From Pseudomonas rhodesiae (GTDB taxonomy: Bacteria > Pseudomonadota > Gammaproteobacteria > Pseudomonadales > Pseudomonadaceae), in the NCBI RefSeq assembly GCF_007858255.1, contig NZ_VFEU01000009.1:1-64000 (forward strand): a stretch of DNA of 64,000 nt, given 5' to 3'. Of the stretch, positions 1-7,624 are shown piece after piece. Each line of letters begins with the position of its first letter. Positions within the stretch are counted from its first letter, which is position 1. The translations under genes were made by a program, and so were the position numbers. The notes below the pieces were generated by a model. That model ran no database searches and was not told the origin of the DNA. It saw only the letters and a list, made by a program, of their open reading frames with translations.

Positions 1-299
1 GCGGCGCAGGCAGCAGCACTATCGGTCGGCCAGTTCACTTTGACGGTGCCGCGTGGGTGCAGAATCTCAATGCTGATATTCGATGAAGGTGGGTGTGCCG
101 TTATCTGCATGGGCAATGGGATAAATGCTGGTTGAAGCGCTGAGCTTTTGTGCGCGTGCACTCGAATCCATTTGTGGACGAGGTTGGCGTTGAGGCTATG
201 GCTGAGGGCGACGCCGGCAATCGAAGCGCCGGGTTGGGCACACTCTTGAATGACCTGGGCCTTGAAGGATTTGGAATAGGAACGGCGTGTTGGCTGCAT
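1..299 (-). pseudogene. tnpA: IS66-family TnpA (OrfA), cut by the window edge
   Basis: Read on the minus strand from an ATG at 299, this frame encodes a typical IS66 accessory protein TnpA: an N-terminal helix-turn-helix region (MQPTRRSYSKSFKAQVI, then HKWIRVH) and a C-terminal part with KVNWPT. The frame is open to the left edge, so about 99 codons are visible and the end is unseen. IS66 TnpA is needed for transposition alongside TnpB and the TnpC transposase. A second, more decayed copy in opposite orientation starts at 1514. The more obvious minus-strand reading frame here is a shadow. Whether this copy belongs to an intact element cannot be judged. Confidence 0.75.
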
Positions 300-401
300 G
301 ACATACCCGCTTAAAAGGCTAGAACTGGTGCCCACTTAAATTAAGTGCACACCATGTCCAAGCGTTGCGGGGTTGGGTAGATGACTTGGCCGGACGCATA
401 C
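300..401. repeat. Left arm of the inverted repeat between two divergent IS66 copies
   Basis: The sequence upstream of the left TnpA closely matches the reverse complement of the segment upstream of the right TnpA (about 1412-1513). Within it, 327-353 is a near-palindromic block (core CCCACTTAAATTAAGTG) that looks like an IS end. The similarity continues to about 401. Nothing else is recognisable up to the toxin stop codon at 588. Confidence 0.65.
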
Positions 402-587
402 GGCCGTGGCTGGTATTCAGTGCGCCTCCGTATACTGGATGAGCAACCCGTATCTGGCAAACCCTTGCTCGTTCGAAAGAGGACGTGGGTGATGAGTCGA
501 TACCTTCAAGCGGCGTTGTCGGGGCTGTTTTTCAGCACCTATCCTTCGCTGTTCATGGCCAGTTAAGCCTTTGGGCCAGGTCGGTGA

Positions 588-944
588 TCAGTCGTTAGGC
601 AAGTGCAACTGCACTTCCATGGCGTCATGCAGGAGTCGGACGACCTCGATCACGTCGTCGTTTGCCAAGCGATAGAACACGACATGGCGCGGGCTTTTGA
701 CCGTTCCATGGGGGTGTTTAGCCTGCTGGCGTGAGTAGATGAGGTGATAGCTGCGAAGGCCCGGTGCAAGCTCATCGCGGTCGTGGCTGCCAATTCGATA
801 GGGCGTGTCGGCGATAGCTTGTAATGCGGAGAGGATCAGCGCCTGGTAGCGCTGGCGTGCTTGATCGCCGAACTGCGTCTGGGAGAGCCTGAGGATGTCG
901 ACAATATCGGTGCGCGCCGCGTTGGAAATCCGATATTGCGGCAT
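588..944 (-). CDS. parE: ParE/RelE-family toxin of a type II toxin-antitoxin pair
   Basis: This is a 118-residue basic protein with the ParE/RelE layout: N-terminal MPQYRISNAARTDIVDI, a central helical part, then RSYHLIYSR, VVFYR and a C-terminal VIEVVRLLHD strand/helix. ParE toxins usually poison DNA gyrase, while RelE relatives cleave mRNA, so the target is not settled by sequence. The ATG at 944 lies 2 bases after the antitoxin stop codon, so the two are one operon with antitoxin first. An insert around residues 75-85 (KHPHGTVKSPRH) makes it slightly longer than many ParE proteins. The pair sits between two divergent IS66 remnants. Confidence 0.85.
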   Translation of the reverse strand: MPQYRISNAARTDIVDILRLSQTQFGDQARQRYQALILSALQAIADTPYRIGSHDRDELAPGLRSYHLIYSRQQAKHPHGTVKSPRHVVFYRLANDDVIEVVRLLHDAMEVQLHLPND

Positions 945-946
945 GC

Positions 947-1237
947 TCAGTGTTTCTCGCGCGCTGGGAGGGTGGCCTCCAGGCTCAAGCCCTCGAGGTA
1001 GTGCTCCAGATCCCCTTCGTTCAACTGAGTAAAGTGCCCATGCTCAAGATCCATGATGCCGATCGAGGTCGCCTGACGCAGCGCCTCAATTTTGGCGGTG
1101 TCTTCGGCGACGCGTTGCTCCAATAGCCGCAAACCTTCTCGCATCACTTCGCTGGCATTCTGATAACGGCCGGACTGCACCAGGTCCTGGATAACCTGTT
1201 CCTGGTGAGGGGTGAGCACAACGTTTCGCGTCGCCAT
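947..1237 (-). CDS. parD: ParD-family antitoxin (ribbon-helix-helix)
   Basis: The start is the ATG at 1237, preceded by a GGAG ribosome site; an in-frame ATG 6 codons upstream is less likely. The 96-residue product begins MATRNVVLTPHQEQVI and continues through LVQSGRYQNASEVMREGLRLLE, the classic ParD/CopG ribbon-helix-helix DNA-binding and dimerisation region. An acidic C-terminal tail would wrap the toxin. ParD antitoxins neutralise ParE and repress their own promoter, which should lie just upstream (1238-1300). It overlaps nothing and precedes the toxin by 2 bases. Family assignment is firm; partner specificity is inferred from adjacency. Confidence 0.87.
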   Translation of the reverse strand: MATRNVVLTPHQEQVIQDLVQSGRYQNASEVMREGLRLLEQRVAEDTAKIEALRQATSIGIMDLEHGHFTQLNEGDLEHYLEGLSLEATLPAREKH

Positions 1238-1411
1238 AACTAACTCCAGGTCCATGCAAACAGGTACATTTGATTGTTGGCATATTATGCCATTTTCGTT
1301 CAGGGGAATAGTTTGGGGCCGACATTCGGCGATCAGCTGATGGCTGACTCGGCGCTAATCAGCAAGATTCAAAGTGATCCACCCATTAATAAAACAACCT
1401 GTAGATTGATT

Positions 1412-1513
1412 GTATGCGTCCGGCCAAGTCATCTACCAGCCCCGCAAAGCCAAGAGATGGTGTGCACTTAAATTTAAGTGGGCACCAGCTCTAGCTGTTT
1501 AAGCGGGTATTTC
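1412..1513. repeat. Right arm of the inverted repeat, with IS66-type end
   Basis: This is the mirror image of 300-401. The near-palindromic IS-end-like block is at 1459-1486. The arm leads directly into the right TnpA relic at 1514, so the match between the two sides covers the presumed IS ends plus TnpA. Confidence 0.65.
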
Positions 1514-1846
1514 ATGCAGCCAACACGCCGTTCCTATTCCAAATCCTTCAAGGCCCAGGTCATTCTAGAGTGTGCCCAGCGCGGTGCTTCAATTGCCAGC
1601 ATTACGCTCAGCCATAGCCTCAACGCAAACCTCGTCCACAAATGGATTCGGGTGCACATGCACAAAAGCGTCGTGCTTTAACATGCATTTATTCCATTAC
1701 CCATGCCGTTGGCCGCAGCAAGTTCGCACGCAGCGTCATCGAATATCTGCGTTGAGATCCAGCACCCATGCGGCATCGTTAAATTGAACTGGCCCACTGA
1801 AAATGCTGCTGCATGCGCGACCTTTCTTCGAGACCTGTTGCGATGA
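1514..1846 (+). pseudogene. tnpA: IS66-family TnpA relic with an internal stop
   Basis: From the ATG at 1514 the frame encodes MQPTRRSYSKSFKAQVI and HKWIRVH like the copy at 1-299. It then hits a TAA at 1679-1681, and the same frame resumes as HAFIPLPM to the conserved ending KLNWPTENAAACATF and a TGA at 1844-1846. Length would be 110 residues, normal for TnpA. The natural stop overlaps the tnpB start (ATGA), the usual IS66 coupling. One nonsense mutation therefore inactivates it unless read through. Confidence 0.8.
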
Positions 1847-2085
1847 TCCGCATCAACGCCATCTGGCTCGTCACCGCTCCGATGGACATGCGCGCAGGTA
1901 CCGAAACTGCGTTAGCTAAGCCGATCGTGGTGTTAGGTGCGGCGCAGCCGCACTGCGCTTATCTGTTCGCCAACAGCCGCGCCAACCGCATAAAGGTGCT
2001 AGGGGCTGAAGTGCCCTCAGGTTTCTGGTCCTGCGATAGATCAGTGACGCCTTCGTACGTCTCATCATGTGGGTGCCGAACATAG
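1843..2085 (+). pseudogene. tnpB: IS66-family TnpB (Orf2) relic
   Basis: The ATG at 1843 overlaps the TnpA stop. The product starts MIRINAIWLVTAPMDMRAGTE and continues through HCAYLFANSRANRIKVL, which is the well-conserved TnpB core (PMDMR, G..Lxx, AYLFxNrrxxrxK). After about residue 50 the reading departs from the family and stops at 2085, so the C-terminal half is lost. No TnpC follows directly; TnpC pieces occur at 7364 and 14680. Confidence 0.8.
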
Positions 2086-2320
2086 CCGGTTCAAGGCCAA
2101 TAGCTTTTTTCCACGCTTGACGATTCGGGCGTACTGCCGGGTCAGGGCTGGTCTGTGAGAGCCAGCAATGCCAGTAAGCTTTTACGGCCGCTCATTTCCT
2201 CCGCAGAAGTTGCTCCAGTAATAGCTCACGGCTCGAGGTATGGGGCGGATGAAGCTACTGGGTGCCAAAGTGCTAGTGTCGAGACTTTTTCGATTGCTAG
2301 AGCACCGCAAGGAGTAGCGC

Positions 2321-2769
2321 ATGTCATGGCTAATTAAGCTGGAGGGGGCGCCCGATGGTTTTGATAAGTATCTCGCGAGATTCCATTGCCAATCTACCGG
2401 ACGCCCAAGGCATGCTTAGAAAAACACACGGTGTATGACTTTGGCGGTGCATTCAATGTCTATCGCGCCGATGAACAGCTGGCCTATTTGCAAAATCGCG
2501 CAGCCGTCACCGACCCCGTCGAACGGGCGAACCTGGTCCTCAAGTACGAGGTCCATAACTACGACCCGGTAGGTACGTGGTTCATCATGGGCAATAACCC
2601 AGGCACCGGCGGGGTGATACCCCAGGGCAGTAGCCTGTTCAAACAGCTTATCAACGTATTGAAGGGCGAGACGAAAATGTACAGCTGTTACGCCTACGGC
2701 CCAAATGCCTGCACACGATACTGGCCCGAGGGTCGGCCCGTGCTGGTGCCGGTGAGCCCGCGCAAATAA
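2321..2769 (+). pseudogene. Unknown protein, frameshifted near its start
   Basis: An ATG at 2321 with an AAGGAG site at 2309-2314 opens MSWLIKLEGAPDGFDKYLA, but this frame ends at 2417-2419. The downstream frame is open from 2368 to 2769 and continues with LPIYRTPKACLEKHTVYDF through to VLVPVSPRK. Joining the two near 2368-2385 gives a protein of about 148 residues, so a single-base indel there is the simplest explanation. The downstream part contains VHNYDPVGTWFIMGNNPGTGG and two cysteines near the end. I do not recognise the family. It heads a row of three small lipoprotein genes, a setting seen for effector/immunity sets, but that link is only suggestive. Confidence 0.55.
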
Positions 2770-2780
2770 GGAAATTCAGG

Positions 2781-3096
2781 ATGCAGCTTAAACGTCTGGC
2801 GTTAATCGTGTTGATTGCTCCTTTTGTCAGCGCTTGCTTTAGCAAGCCATTCCAGCCCCCCCACGGCCGATGCCGACTTGTGGGAGAAGCCCGACGCCAG
2901 CCACCAGGATGTGGTTGCGTCCATGTTGGCGTGTGGTGAAAAGAATGGCTCCGGCATCGATCCCAATGCCAGCTTCCAGGAGCGGGCGCAGCGCTTTGTG
3001 TGTATGAAGCGCGCGGGCTACACCCGGCGTGATGGTTTTGACGTCTGTGCATTGCGCACCCAGGAACCGTTGAAGGCTTGCGAGTCGGCGCAATGA
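2781..3096 (+). pseudogene. Small lipoprotein, frameshifted at a C7 run
   Basis: The ATG at 2781 follows AAGGA. It encodes MQLKRLALIVLIAPFVSAC, a signal peptide ending in a lipobox (VSAC). In this frame the reading soon leaves the family and stops early. The frame that is open after the cytosine run at 2856-2862 gives TADADLWEKPDASHQDVV and on to KACESAQ, ending at 3096. With six instead of seven C residues the two would join into a lipoprotein of about 104 residues with conserved-looking cysteines. The indel may be a real mutation, a phase-variable tract or a sequencing error. Its stop (3094-3096) overlaps an ATG at 3093. Confidence 0.6.
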
Positions 3097-3158
3097 AACC
3101 ACAAAAAAACCGCCTTCTTTTTGAGGGCTCGTCACTCAACACGATAGGGACATCACCT

Positions 3159-3413
3159 GTGAAATATGCAATCTGCGCCACCTTGCTGCTGTCGCTCAGC
3201 GGCTGCCTGACCATGTCGGGTGAATACACCGTGACGGCTCAGGACGCCTCCGGCGCCCCGTTAACCAAGCTTGGCACCTTCACCGCCGAGGGCCATAACA
3301 TCTACCCCATACGCAATGCGTTCTGCCTCAATGCGCCGGAGGCGACGGTCATCATTCGCGATGCCCGCACCGGCGAGGAACTGCACAGCGAAAGCCCTTA
3401 TCACTGCCGTTAA
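3159..3413 (+). CDS. Small putative lipoprotein
   Basis: I choose the GTG at 3159 because AGGGA precedes it and the product then starts directly with a signal peptide, MKYAICATLLLSLSGC, whose LSGC is a lipobox. An ATG at 3093 overlapping the previous stop would add 22 residues before the signal peptide and is less likely. The mature part (about 70 residues) has YTVTAQDASG, TFTAEGHNIYPI and a final ESPYHCR. It looks like a compact beta-rich domain with two cysteines. No family recognised. It is the second of three consecutive small lipoprotein genes. Confidence 0.6.
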   Translation: MKYAICATLLLSLSGCLTMSGEYTVTAQDASGAPLTKLGTFTAEGHNIYPIRNAFCLNAPEATVIIRDARTGEELHSESPYHCR

Positions 3414-3432
3414 GCCTCAAAAAAGGATTTCC

Positions 3433-3981
3433 ATGAGAGCGTTTCTGATAGCAGGCCTGGCCGTGGCCGGGAGTGGCTGCGGCAATATTTCCAATATCCG
3501 TGCTTACAATACGGCCTATGTTGAACCCACATCCGGGGATACCGCACGCTTGCGTGTGATCACCAATGGCATGGCGCGCGGCGTGCCGGGCCGTGACTGC
3601 ATCGACTGGCGTGTGCCTGGCGCCGGGGTGATGGCCGTGTCCGAGTCCGGCTTTGCGGGTCAGAATAATGGTCGCAGCCTAGGCATGCCCGATAGCAACC
3701 GCCGGATGGAGGCGCAAGGCTCCGCGCGTGGCGAACTGAAGGTGCCGGCGAACAAGCCTTTTGCCATGAACTTCCAGAGTGAGGGTTATGTTTCTGGCGG
3801 CAATTCCTATAGCTGCAGGCAAAGCTTTCACTTCACCCCCAAGGCCGGGCAAGATTACGAACTGATCCTGCTGGACGGTGGCCAGTGCTTGGTCGCGTTG
3901 CAGCGCTTAAACCCAGCTGGAAAACCTGAAAACGAGCCTGTTGAGAAGGCAGGGCTGTGTAGAGCATTGGATGCCTTTTAG
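3433..3981 (+). CDS. Putative lipoprotein, 182 residues
   Basis: The ATG at 3433 is preceded by AAAAAGGA. The protein starts MRAFLIAGLAVAGSGCGN; GSGC serves as a lipobox. The mature part contains VEPTSGDTARLRVITNG, several cysteines (DCIDW, SYSCRQSF, GGQCLV, GLCRAL) and a C-terminal run rich in beta-type residues. TSGDTARLRV followed by QDYELIL is reminiscent of small periplasmic beta-sandwich lipoproteins, but no family name is supported. It lies 19 bases after the preceding lipoprotein and ends the cluster. Together these could be immunity or envelope accessory proteins; that is inference from context only. Confidence 0.65.
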   Translation: MRAFLIAGLAVAGSGCGNISNIRAYNTAYVEPTSGDTARLRVITNGMARGVPGRDCIDWRVPGAGVMAVSESGFAGQNNGRSLGMPDSNRRMEAQGSARGELKVPANKPFAMNFQSEGYVSGGNSYSCRQSFHFTPKAGQDYELILLDGGQCLVALQRLNPAGKPENEPVEKAGLCRALDAF

Positions 3982-4196
3982 CTTGGCGTATTCAGAATTC
4001 CAGCGATAGGTGCCTATCTGGACATTGCGGATAGTTCAAACCTAAACGTGAGCCGAATCAATGCGCATCGGGGGCGTGGCCTTTAGCCGACTTGACCTAC
4101 CAGGCGTATCCAAGAGGCAGAGAAGTGAGCGAGCTTGCACTTGCGGAGGAGGCAAGCTGGGCGAAACCAGAACCGAGTTGGTCGTCCGCTTTTGGC

Positions 4197-5426
4197 TGTG
4201 GATTCAACCGGTCGATGCAACAGATTGGCTAAATCGTTCTGCCGGTGTTTCGTAGTCTAGCGTTTTCCGAGGGCGGCTATTTAGCTGCCTTGCCACTTCA
4301 TTGAGCGTGGCTTGCGAGTGCTCCGCAAGGTCGGTTCCTTTCGGGAAGTACTGCCTTAACAACCCGTTGGTGTTCTCATTTGATCCTCGTTGCCAAGGAC
4401 GATGAGGATCGCAGAAGTAGACTTTGATGTCGGTAGTCACCGTAAAGCGTTTATGGTCAGCCATCTCTTTACCGCGATCCCAGGTCAGCGATTTGTAGAG
4501 TTCTTGGGGCAAGTTACGGGCGTTTTCAATTAGGGCGCTGATGACCGTCTCGCTATCCTTACCGTCCAATTTCACCAGCATTACGTAGCGGGTATGTCGC
4601 TCAACAAGAGTGGCAATTTGGCTGTTCCTGCTACCGCACAGCAGGTCGCCTTCCCAGTGACCTGGCACCGCCCGATCCTTAGCCGCGGCCGGGCGTTCAC
4701 GGATCGATACAGCATCAGTGATTCGTCCGTGATTTTCTTTTTTCTGCGTGTGATGACGCGAGCGACGCATGGCCCGCGTGCGCCGTAAATGCTCAAGCAA
4801 CTCCTTCTTCAGAGCCCCGCGAGCCTGTATGAAGAGCGTGCGATAGATCGTCTCGTGTGACACCTGATAGCTCGTATCGTCCGGGTACGTACGCTTCAAC
4901 CAACCGGCAATTTGTTCCGGTGACCACTGCAATTGAAGCTTGTCTGCAACAATTTGCGCCACCGTTCGGTTCTCAACAAGTTTGCAGACCTTGGGTCGAT
5001 GGGCGCGATCCCAGGCAGCCTGATCAGCTTGATTAGCCCGGTAGCATCCTTGTCCACCGTTGCGTCTGATCTCACGGCTGATCGTAGAGGCTGCTCGCCC
5101 TAGCAACGCAGCCATGGAACGGATCGAGTTACCTGCCACCACGGCACGCGAAATCTCTTCACGCTCAGCCAACGTCAGCGCCAATCTGGATCTGCGGCGT
5201 ACAGCGGGTCTGATACCGCCTGTTTCCGCCAAGATGCGCTGTATCGATGAATGGTTTCGATCAAATAGTTGGGCGATGTGCTGGAGAGAGTCGCCTTTCT
5301 GCCAGTGATCCCACATCAGTTTTTTCTGGCTTTCGGTGTAATAGATCCGAGGTCTCTGCTTCATCTGCAACACTCCTTCTGCTTACACAGAATTTAGTCG
5401 TGTTGCATCGACCGGTTGAATCCACA
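4197..5426 (-). mobile_element. Complete IS30-family insertion sequence
   Basis: The element is bounded by perfect 25-bp inverted repeats at 4197-4221 and 5402-5426 and is 1230 bp long, with a single transposase gene whose stop lies inside the left repeat. Size, one ORF and repeats of this length fit IS30 elements. No clear target duplication can be read (GGC on the left, ACC on the right). Confidence 0.9.
4204..5364 (-). CDS. IS30-family transposase
   Basis: The start is the ATG at 5364 with AGGAG upstream (a GTG three codons earlier is possible). The protein is 386 residues. It has N-terminal helix-turn-helix regions (LQHIAQLFDRNHSSIQRIL; IRSMAALLGRAASTISREI with the IS30 signature), then a DDE integrase core with GHWEGDLL (first Asp), TWDRGKEMADH (second Asp) and the closing region RGSNENTNGLLRQYFPKG (Glu), and RPRKTLDYETP near the end. 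It is full length with no visible disruption, so the element may still be active. Confidence 0.93.
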   Translation of the reverse strand: MKQRPRIYYTESQKKLMWDHWQKGDSLQHIAQLFDRNHSSIQRILAETGGIRPAVRRRSRLALTLAEREEISRAVVAGNSIRSMAALLGRAASTISREIRRNGGQGCYRANQADQAAWDRAHRPKVCKLVENRTVAQIVADKLQLQWSPEQIAGWLKRTYPDDTSYQVSHETIYRTLFIQARGALKKELLEHLRRTRAMRRSRHHTQKKENHGRITDAVSIRERPAAAKDRAVPGHWEGDLLCGSRNSQIATLVERHTRYVMLVKLDGKDSETVISALIENARNLPQELYKSLTWDRGKEMADHKRFTVTTDIKVYFCDPHRPWQRGSNENTNGLLRQYFPKGTDLAEHSQATLNEVARQLNSRPRKTLDYETPAERFSQSVASTG

Positions 5427-5458
5427 ACCCTAAGCAGACGGTACCCACTTAGTGTCAG

Positions 5459-5761
5459 CTAAGCTGAAAATTTGCCGCTCAGAAGAACTGCCAAGCTCTC
5501 CGAAGATAAGCTCCACTTTTTAGTTGTTGGCTTTTGTAGAAAATCCAGGTTTTGGATATGCGGAAGGATGACGGCCAATAGCTGTTTTGCATCCAAGCCT
5601 CGAAATATAGCCTCACAGTCGCCGCCATCGATTGCCATGTCATCGCTATCGAATTGACCTACGCCACTCCGAGCAAGCTGTGGCTTGAGTTCTTCAATAA
5701 CGTTGCACCACAGGACAATGTCCTCGATGGAATGAGTGAAATGAAGGATCAGATGTTGCAT
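5459..5761 (-). CDS. Small unknown protein beside an HNH nuclease
   Basis: The ATG at 5761 has AGGA 8 bases upstream. The 100-residue product (MQHLILHFTHSIEDIVLWCN, then DSDDMAIDGGDCEAIF) is acidic and looks like a small globular alpha/beta protein. No family recognised. Size, acidity and position next to a nuclease would suit an immunity or antitoxin-like role, but nothing in the sequence proves it. The IS30 element lies just downstream. Confidence 0.5.
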   Translation of the reverse strand: MQHLILHFTHSIEDIVLWCNVIEELKPQLARSGVGQFDSDDMAIDGGDCEAIFRGLDAKQLLAVILPHIQNLDFLQKPTTKKWSLSSESLAVLLSGKFSA

Positions 5762-6168
5762 CGGTTATTCCTGACGTTCTGATGATGATAGGAGCGCTGG
5801 CTATTTTCTTTCCTTTAACGTTTCGCCGGTGGAAACTCCTATTTCGAGGATTTTCATCCTTCATAGCGAGGCTTGCTTAAGCCTAGCTTGATTCCTCAAT
5901 CACGGGCTGCTGCTTTCGAACTGAAGACGCCCATGCGACTCACATCATGCAGCTAAGCAACGGCTGACTCCGGCAGCTATTGGCCGATTGTAACCGGTCG
6001 TGAAAGACCGGAACCGACCCTAAGCCGCCTTCGCTAGAATGATCACGCAAGCTGACGGATAGAGGCTCTCCAGATTCAACGTCCATCGGCAGCTGATCCT
6101 GGTGGTTTTCAGAGGTAGGAGGAGCCTCCTTCCGAAGTGCAGGCCGGGTGTTCGAATAATAAGCCTGC
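5762..6168. other. Intergenic stretch with a short hairpin
   Basis: No convincing gene. The open frames are shadows of, or read past, the HNH gene end. At 5994-6011 there is a hairpin CCGGTC/GACCGG within a segment (TTGGCCGATTGTAACCGGTC) that resembles a degenerate form of the palindrome at 7247-7295 common in P. fluorescens intergenic DNA. Confidence 0.4.
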
Positions 6169-7095
6169 CTAGGTCTCCAAACCAGCTTGAATCCACTTTC
6201 GTTCAAGGTATTCGGGGTCAGGACTGCCGCCGTCAATACGAAGCCTGAGCTTTTTTCCGGAATATCTTTGATACCCCGACTTCGCTAATAGCGGCGATAC
6301 CACGATGTTGAGTGACTTCGGGTCCACCGCGATGAGGCTGCTATCAAACAGCCGATGGAGATCAGAGCGTAGCAGCAGCCCGTTCCCGGAATGATTCAGG
6401 CCTGCCTCAGAGTGGCTCACAATGTGCGCAGCCTCAAGCACCTGTGCAATGGATTCTCCGGATATTGCGCAAGTACTATCGTACAGCTCCATCAGGTTCA
6501 GTCTGAATCGACTTTGATTACGCCGGGCTTTGCGCTTCGCCACGACTGTGCTGCCGTCGTCATCGCGCGCCTCCGTACGTGGATGATCCGCCCCCTCCTC
6601 GCTGGTGTGCGCTTCTATCGCGCAGCTCATCAACTCAAGAAAATGCTCACAGACAACCGGCCAATCGGCATCGTCAATAAATCCATAACCTGTACGGGGT
6701 GTGTTGACTCCTGACTTTAGGCGGCTCTTCACGCCTTGGACCGAATGTGAATAACCCTCGTCTAAGGTTACTGGGGCGCCCAATAGGGCCTCAAGCATTG
6801 CGACATTCCGCTCATGGCTTGGTGCCTTGAGATGCCACGTGAAGCGTCCACGCTGATGCACAATCATCGACAAATCTAGTTCAAACAAATACTTCGCGCC
6901 CTTGAACAGAATGATGTAGAAGGGCCCGTCCCCCCCGCGCCAACTGGTAAACCGCACATGCATTCCGTTGGAGAGTTTTACTATCTCATAGGCTCCGGGC
7001 GCTCCACATGGAATCAACTCGGTGCTGATCGTCTCAGCTAGCTCTTTCATCAGCTCATGACCAAGACTCTTGTAGAACGCTTTATCTCGCGGCAC
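6169..7095 (-). CDS. HNH endonuclease domain protein
   Basis: The open frame extends to 7344, but the first 80 codons run through an intergenic palindrome and look non-coding. The GTG at 7095 has AAGGGGA upstream and gives MPRDKAFYKSLGHELMKEL, so I prefer it (308 residues). The N-terminal 150 residues are an unassigned alpha/beta domain (YEIVKLSNGMHVRF; FELDLSMIV). The C-terminal 110 residues are an HNH_2-type nuclease: STCAISGE, then EAAHIVSHSEAG and GNGLLLRSDLHRLFD. Proteins of this layout are often restriction-like or defence nucleases. The small gene at 5459 lies 400 bp downstream on the same strand. Substrate is unknown. Confidence 0.75.
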   Translation of the reverse strand: MPRDKAFYKSLGHELMKELAETISTELIPCGAPGAYEIVKLSNGMHVRFTSWRGGDGPFYIILFKGAKYLFELDLSMIVHQRGRFTWHLKAPSHERNVAMLEALLGAPVTLDEGYSHSVQGVKSRLKSGVNTPRTGYGFIDDADWPVVCEHFLELMSCAIEAHTSEEGADHPRTEARDDDGSTVVAKRKARRNQSRFRLNLMELYDSTCAISGESIAQVLEAAHIVSHSEAGLNHSGNGLLLRSDLHRLFDSSLIAVDPKSLNIVVSPLLAKSGYQRYSGKKLRLRIDGGSPDPEYLERKWIQAGLET

Positions 7096-7246
7096 TTTTC
7101 TCGTCCCCTTTAATGGTTTGTCTAATTGCGAATTTACCCGAGGACTTGAGTCATACGGTAGATTCGTCGGTGAGTGGGACGATCGCGGATTTGAAAGGCG
7201 TTTTGGATCGCGGGTTAGGTCGATAACGGCCACGTGCAAGTGACAG

Positions 7247-7295
7247 CTTCTGGCCGCTCTCTGCCGGTCACGACCAGGCGGCAGTCGGCCAGAAG
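7247..7295. repeat. Palindromic intergenic repeat
   Basis: The inverted arms CTTCTGGCCG (7247-7256) and CGGCCAGAAG (7286-7295) are perfect and flank CTGCCGGTCACGACC. This kind of CTTCTGGCCG...CGGCCAGAAG palindrome is common between genes in the P. fluorescens group. It supports placing the HNH gene start downstream of it. Confidence 0.6.
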
Positions 7296-7363
7296 CGAAC
7301 AGTCTCACCGGGACAGGGCTGGTATCCATGAGGCTCGAAAGCATCTATGAAACTCGGGGCGAT

Positions 7364-7440
7364 TCAATGATCCGTATGCGTATCTCAAAGATGTGCTGAT
7401 TCGGCTGCCGACATAGCGGGCGAGTGAGATTGGGAAAAGC
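7364..7440 (+). pseudogene. tnpC: Relic of an IS66 TnpC C-terminus
   Basis: Translated on the plus strand this gives NDPYAYLKDVLIRLPT, a stop, then RASEIGK. It matches the C-terminal end of the TnpC at 14680-15552 (HDPYAYLKDVLTRLPTQRASEIGQ) almost residue for residue. Only this tip remains. It marks an old IS66 end just upstream of the radical SAM operon. Confidence 0.75.
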
Positions 7441-7624
7441 TAATAGCGCATGAGCAGCTGCTCGAGTCCTTGGATCGTACGAGACAGGAATACGCCTTGC
7501 GCAGTGGCATTATGCCGCTTAGCATTGGGGGCGAGTTAGCCTGCATCGATGCGGCTAGGGGTTTGATGCCCTAAATAATGGAACACACCTTGCGCCTGGA
7601 AGTGCAAGAAGAAAGGAGAGCGTC
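7441..7624 (+). promoter_or_regulatory. Leader region of the radical SAM/UvrA-like operon
   Basis: This segment separates the IS66 relic from the first operon gene. It ends in AAAGGAG at 7612-7618, a strong ribosome site for the GTG at 7625. Several very short open frames (29, 20 and 16 codons, starting at 7450, 7512 and 7578) occur but lack good ribosome sites; the last overlaps the GTG. No promoter boxes stand out clearly. Confidence 0.4.

Noticed and set aside
7096..7344. Longer start for the HNH nuclease gene
   Set aside because: The extra codons run through an intergenic palindrome and lack a ribosome site; the GTG at 7095 with AAGGGGA is better.
7450..7539. 29-codon frame (three Cys) upstream of the radical SAM operon as a precursor peptide
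   Set aside because: It has no clear ribosome site and its start lies at the edge of the IS66 TnpC relic; length and composition alone do not support a precursor.
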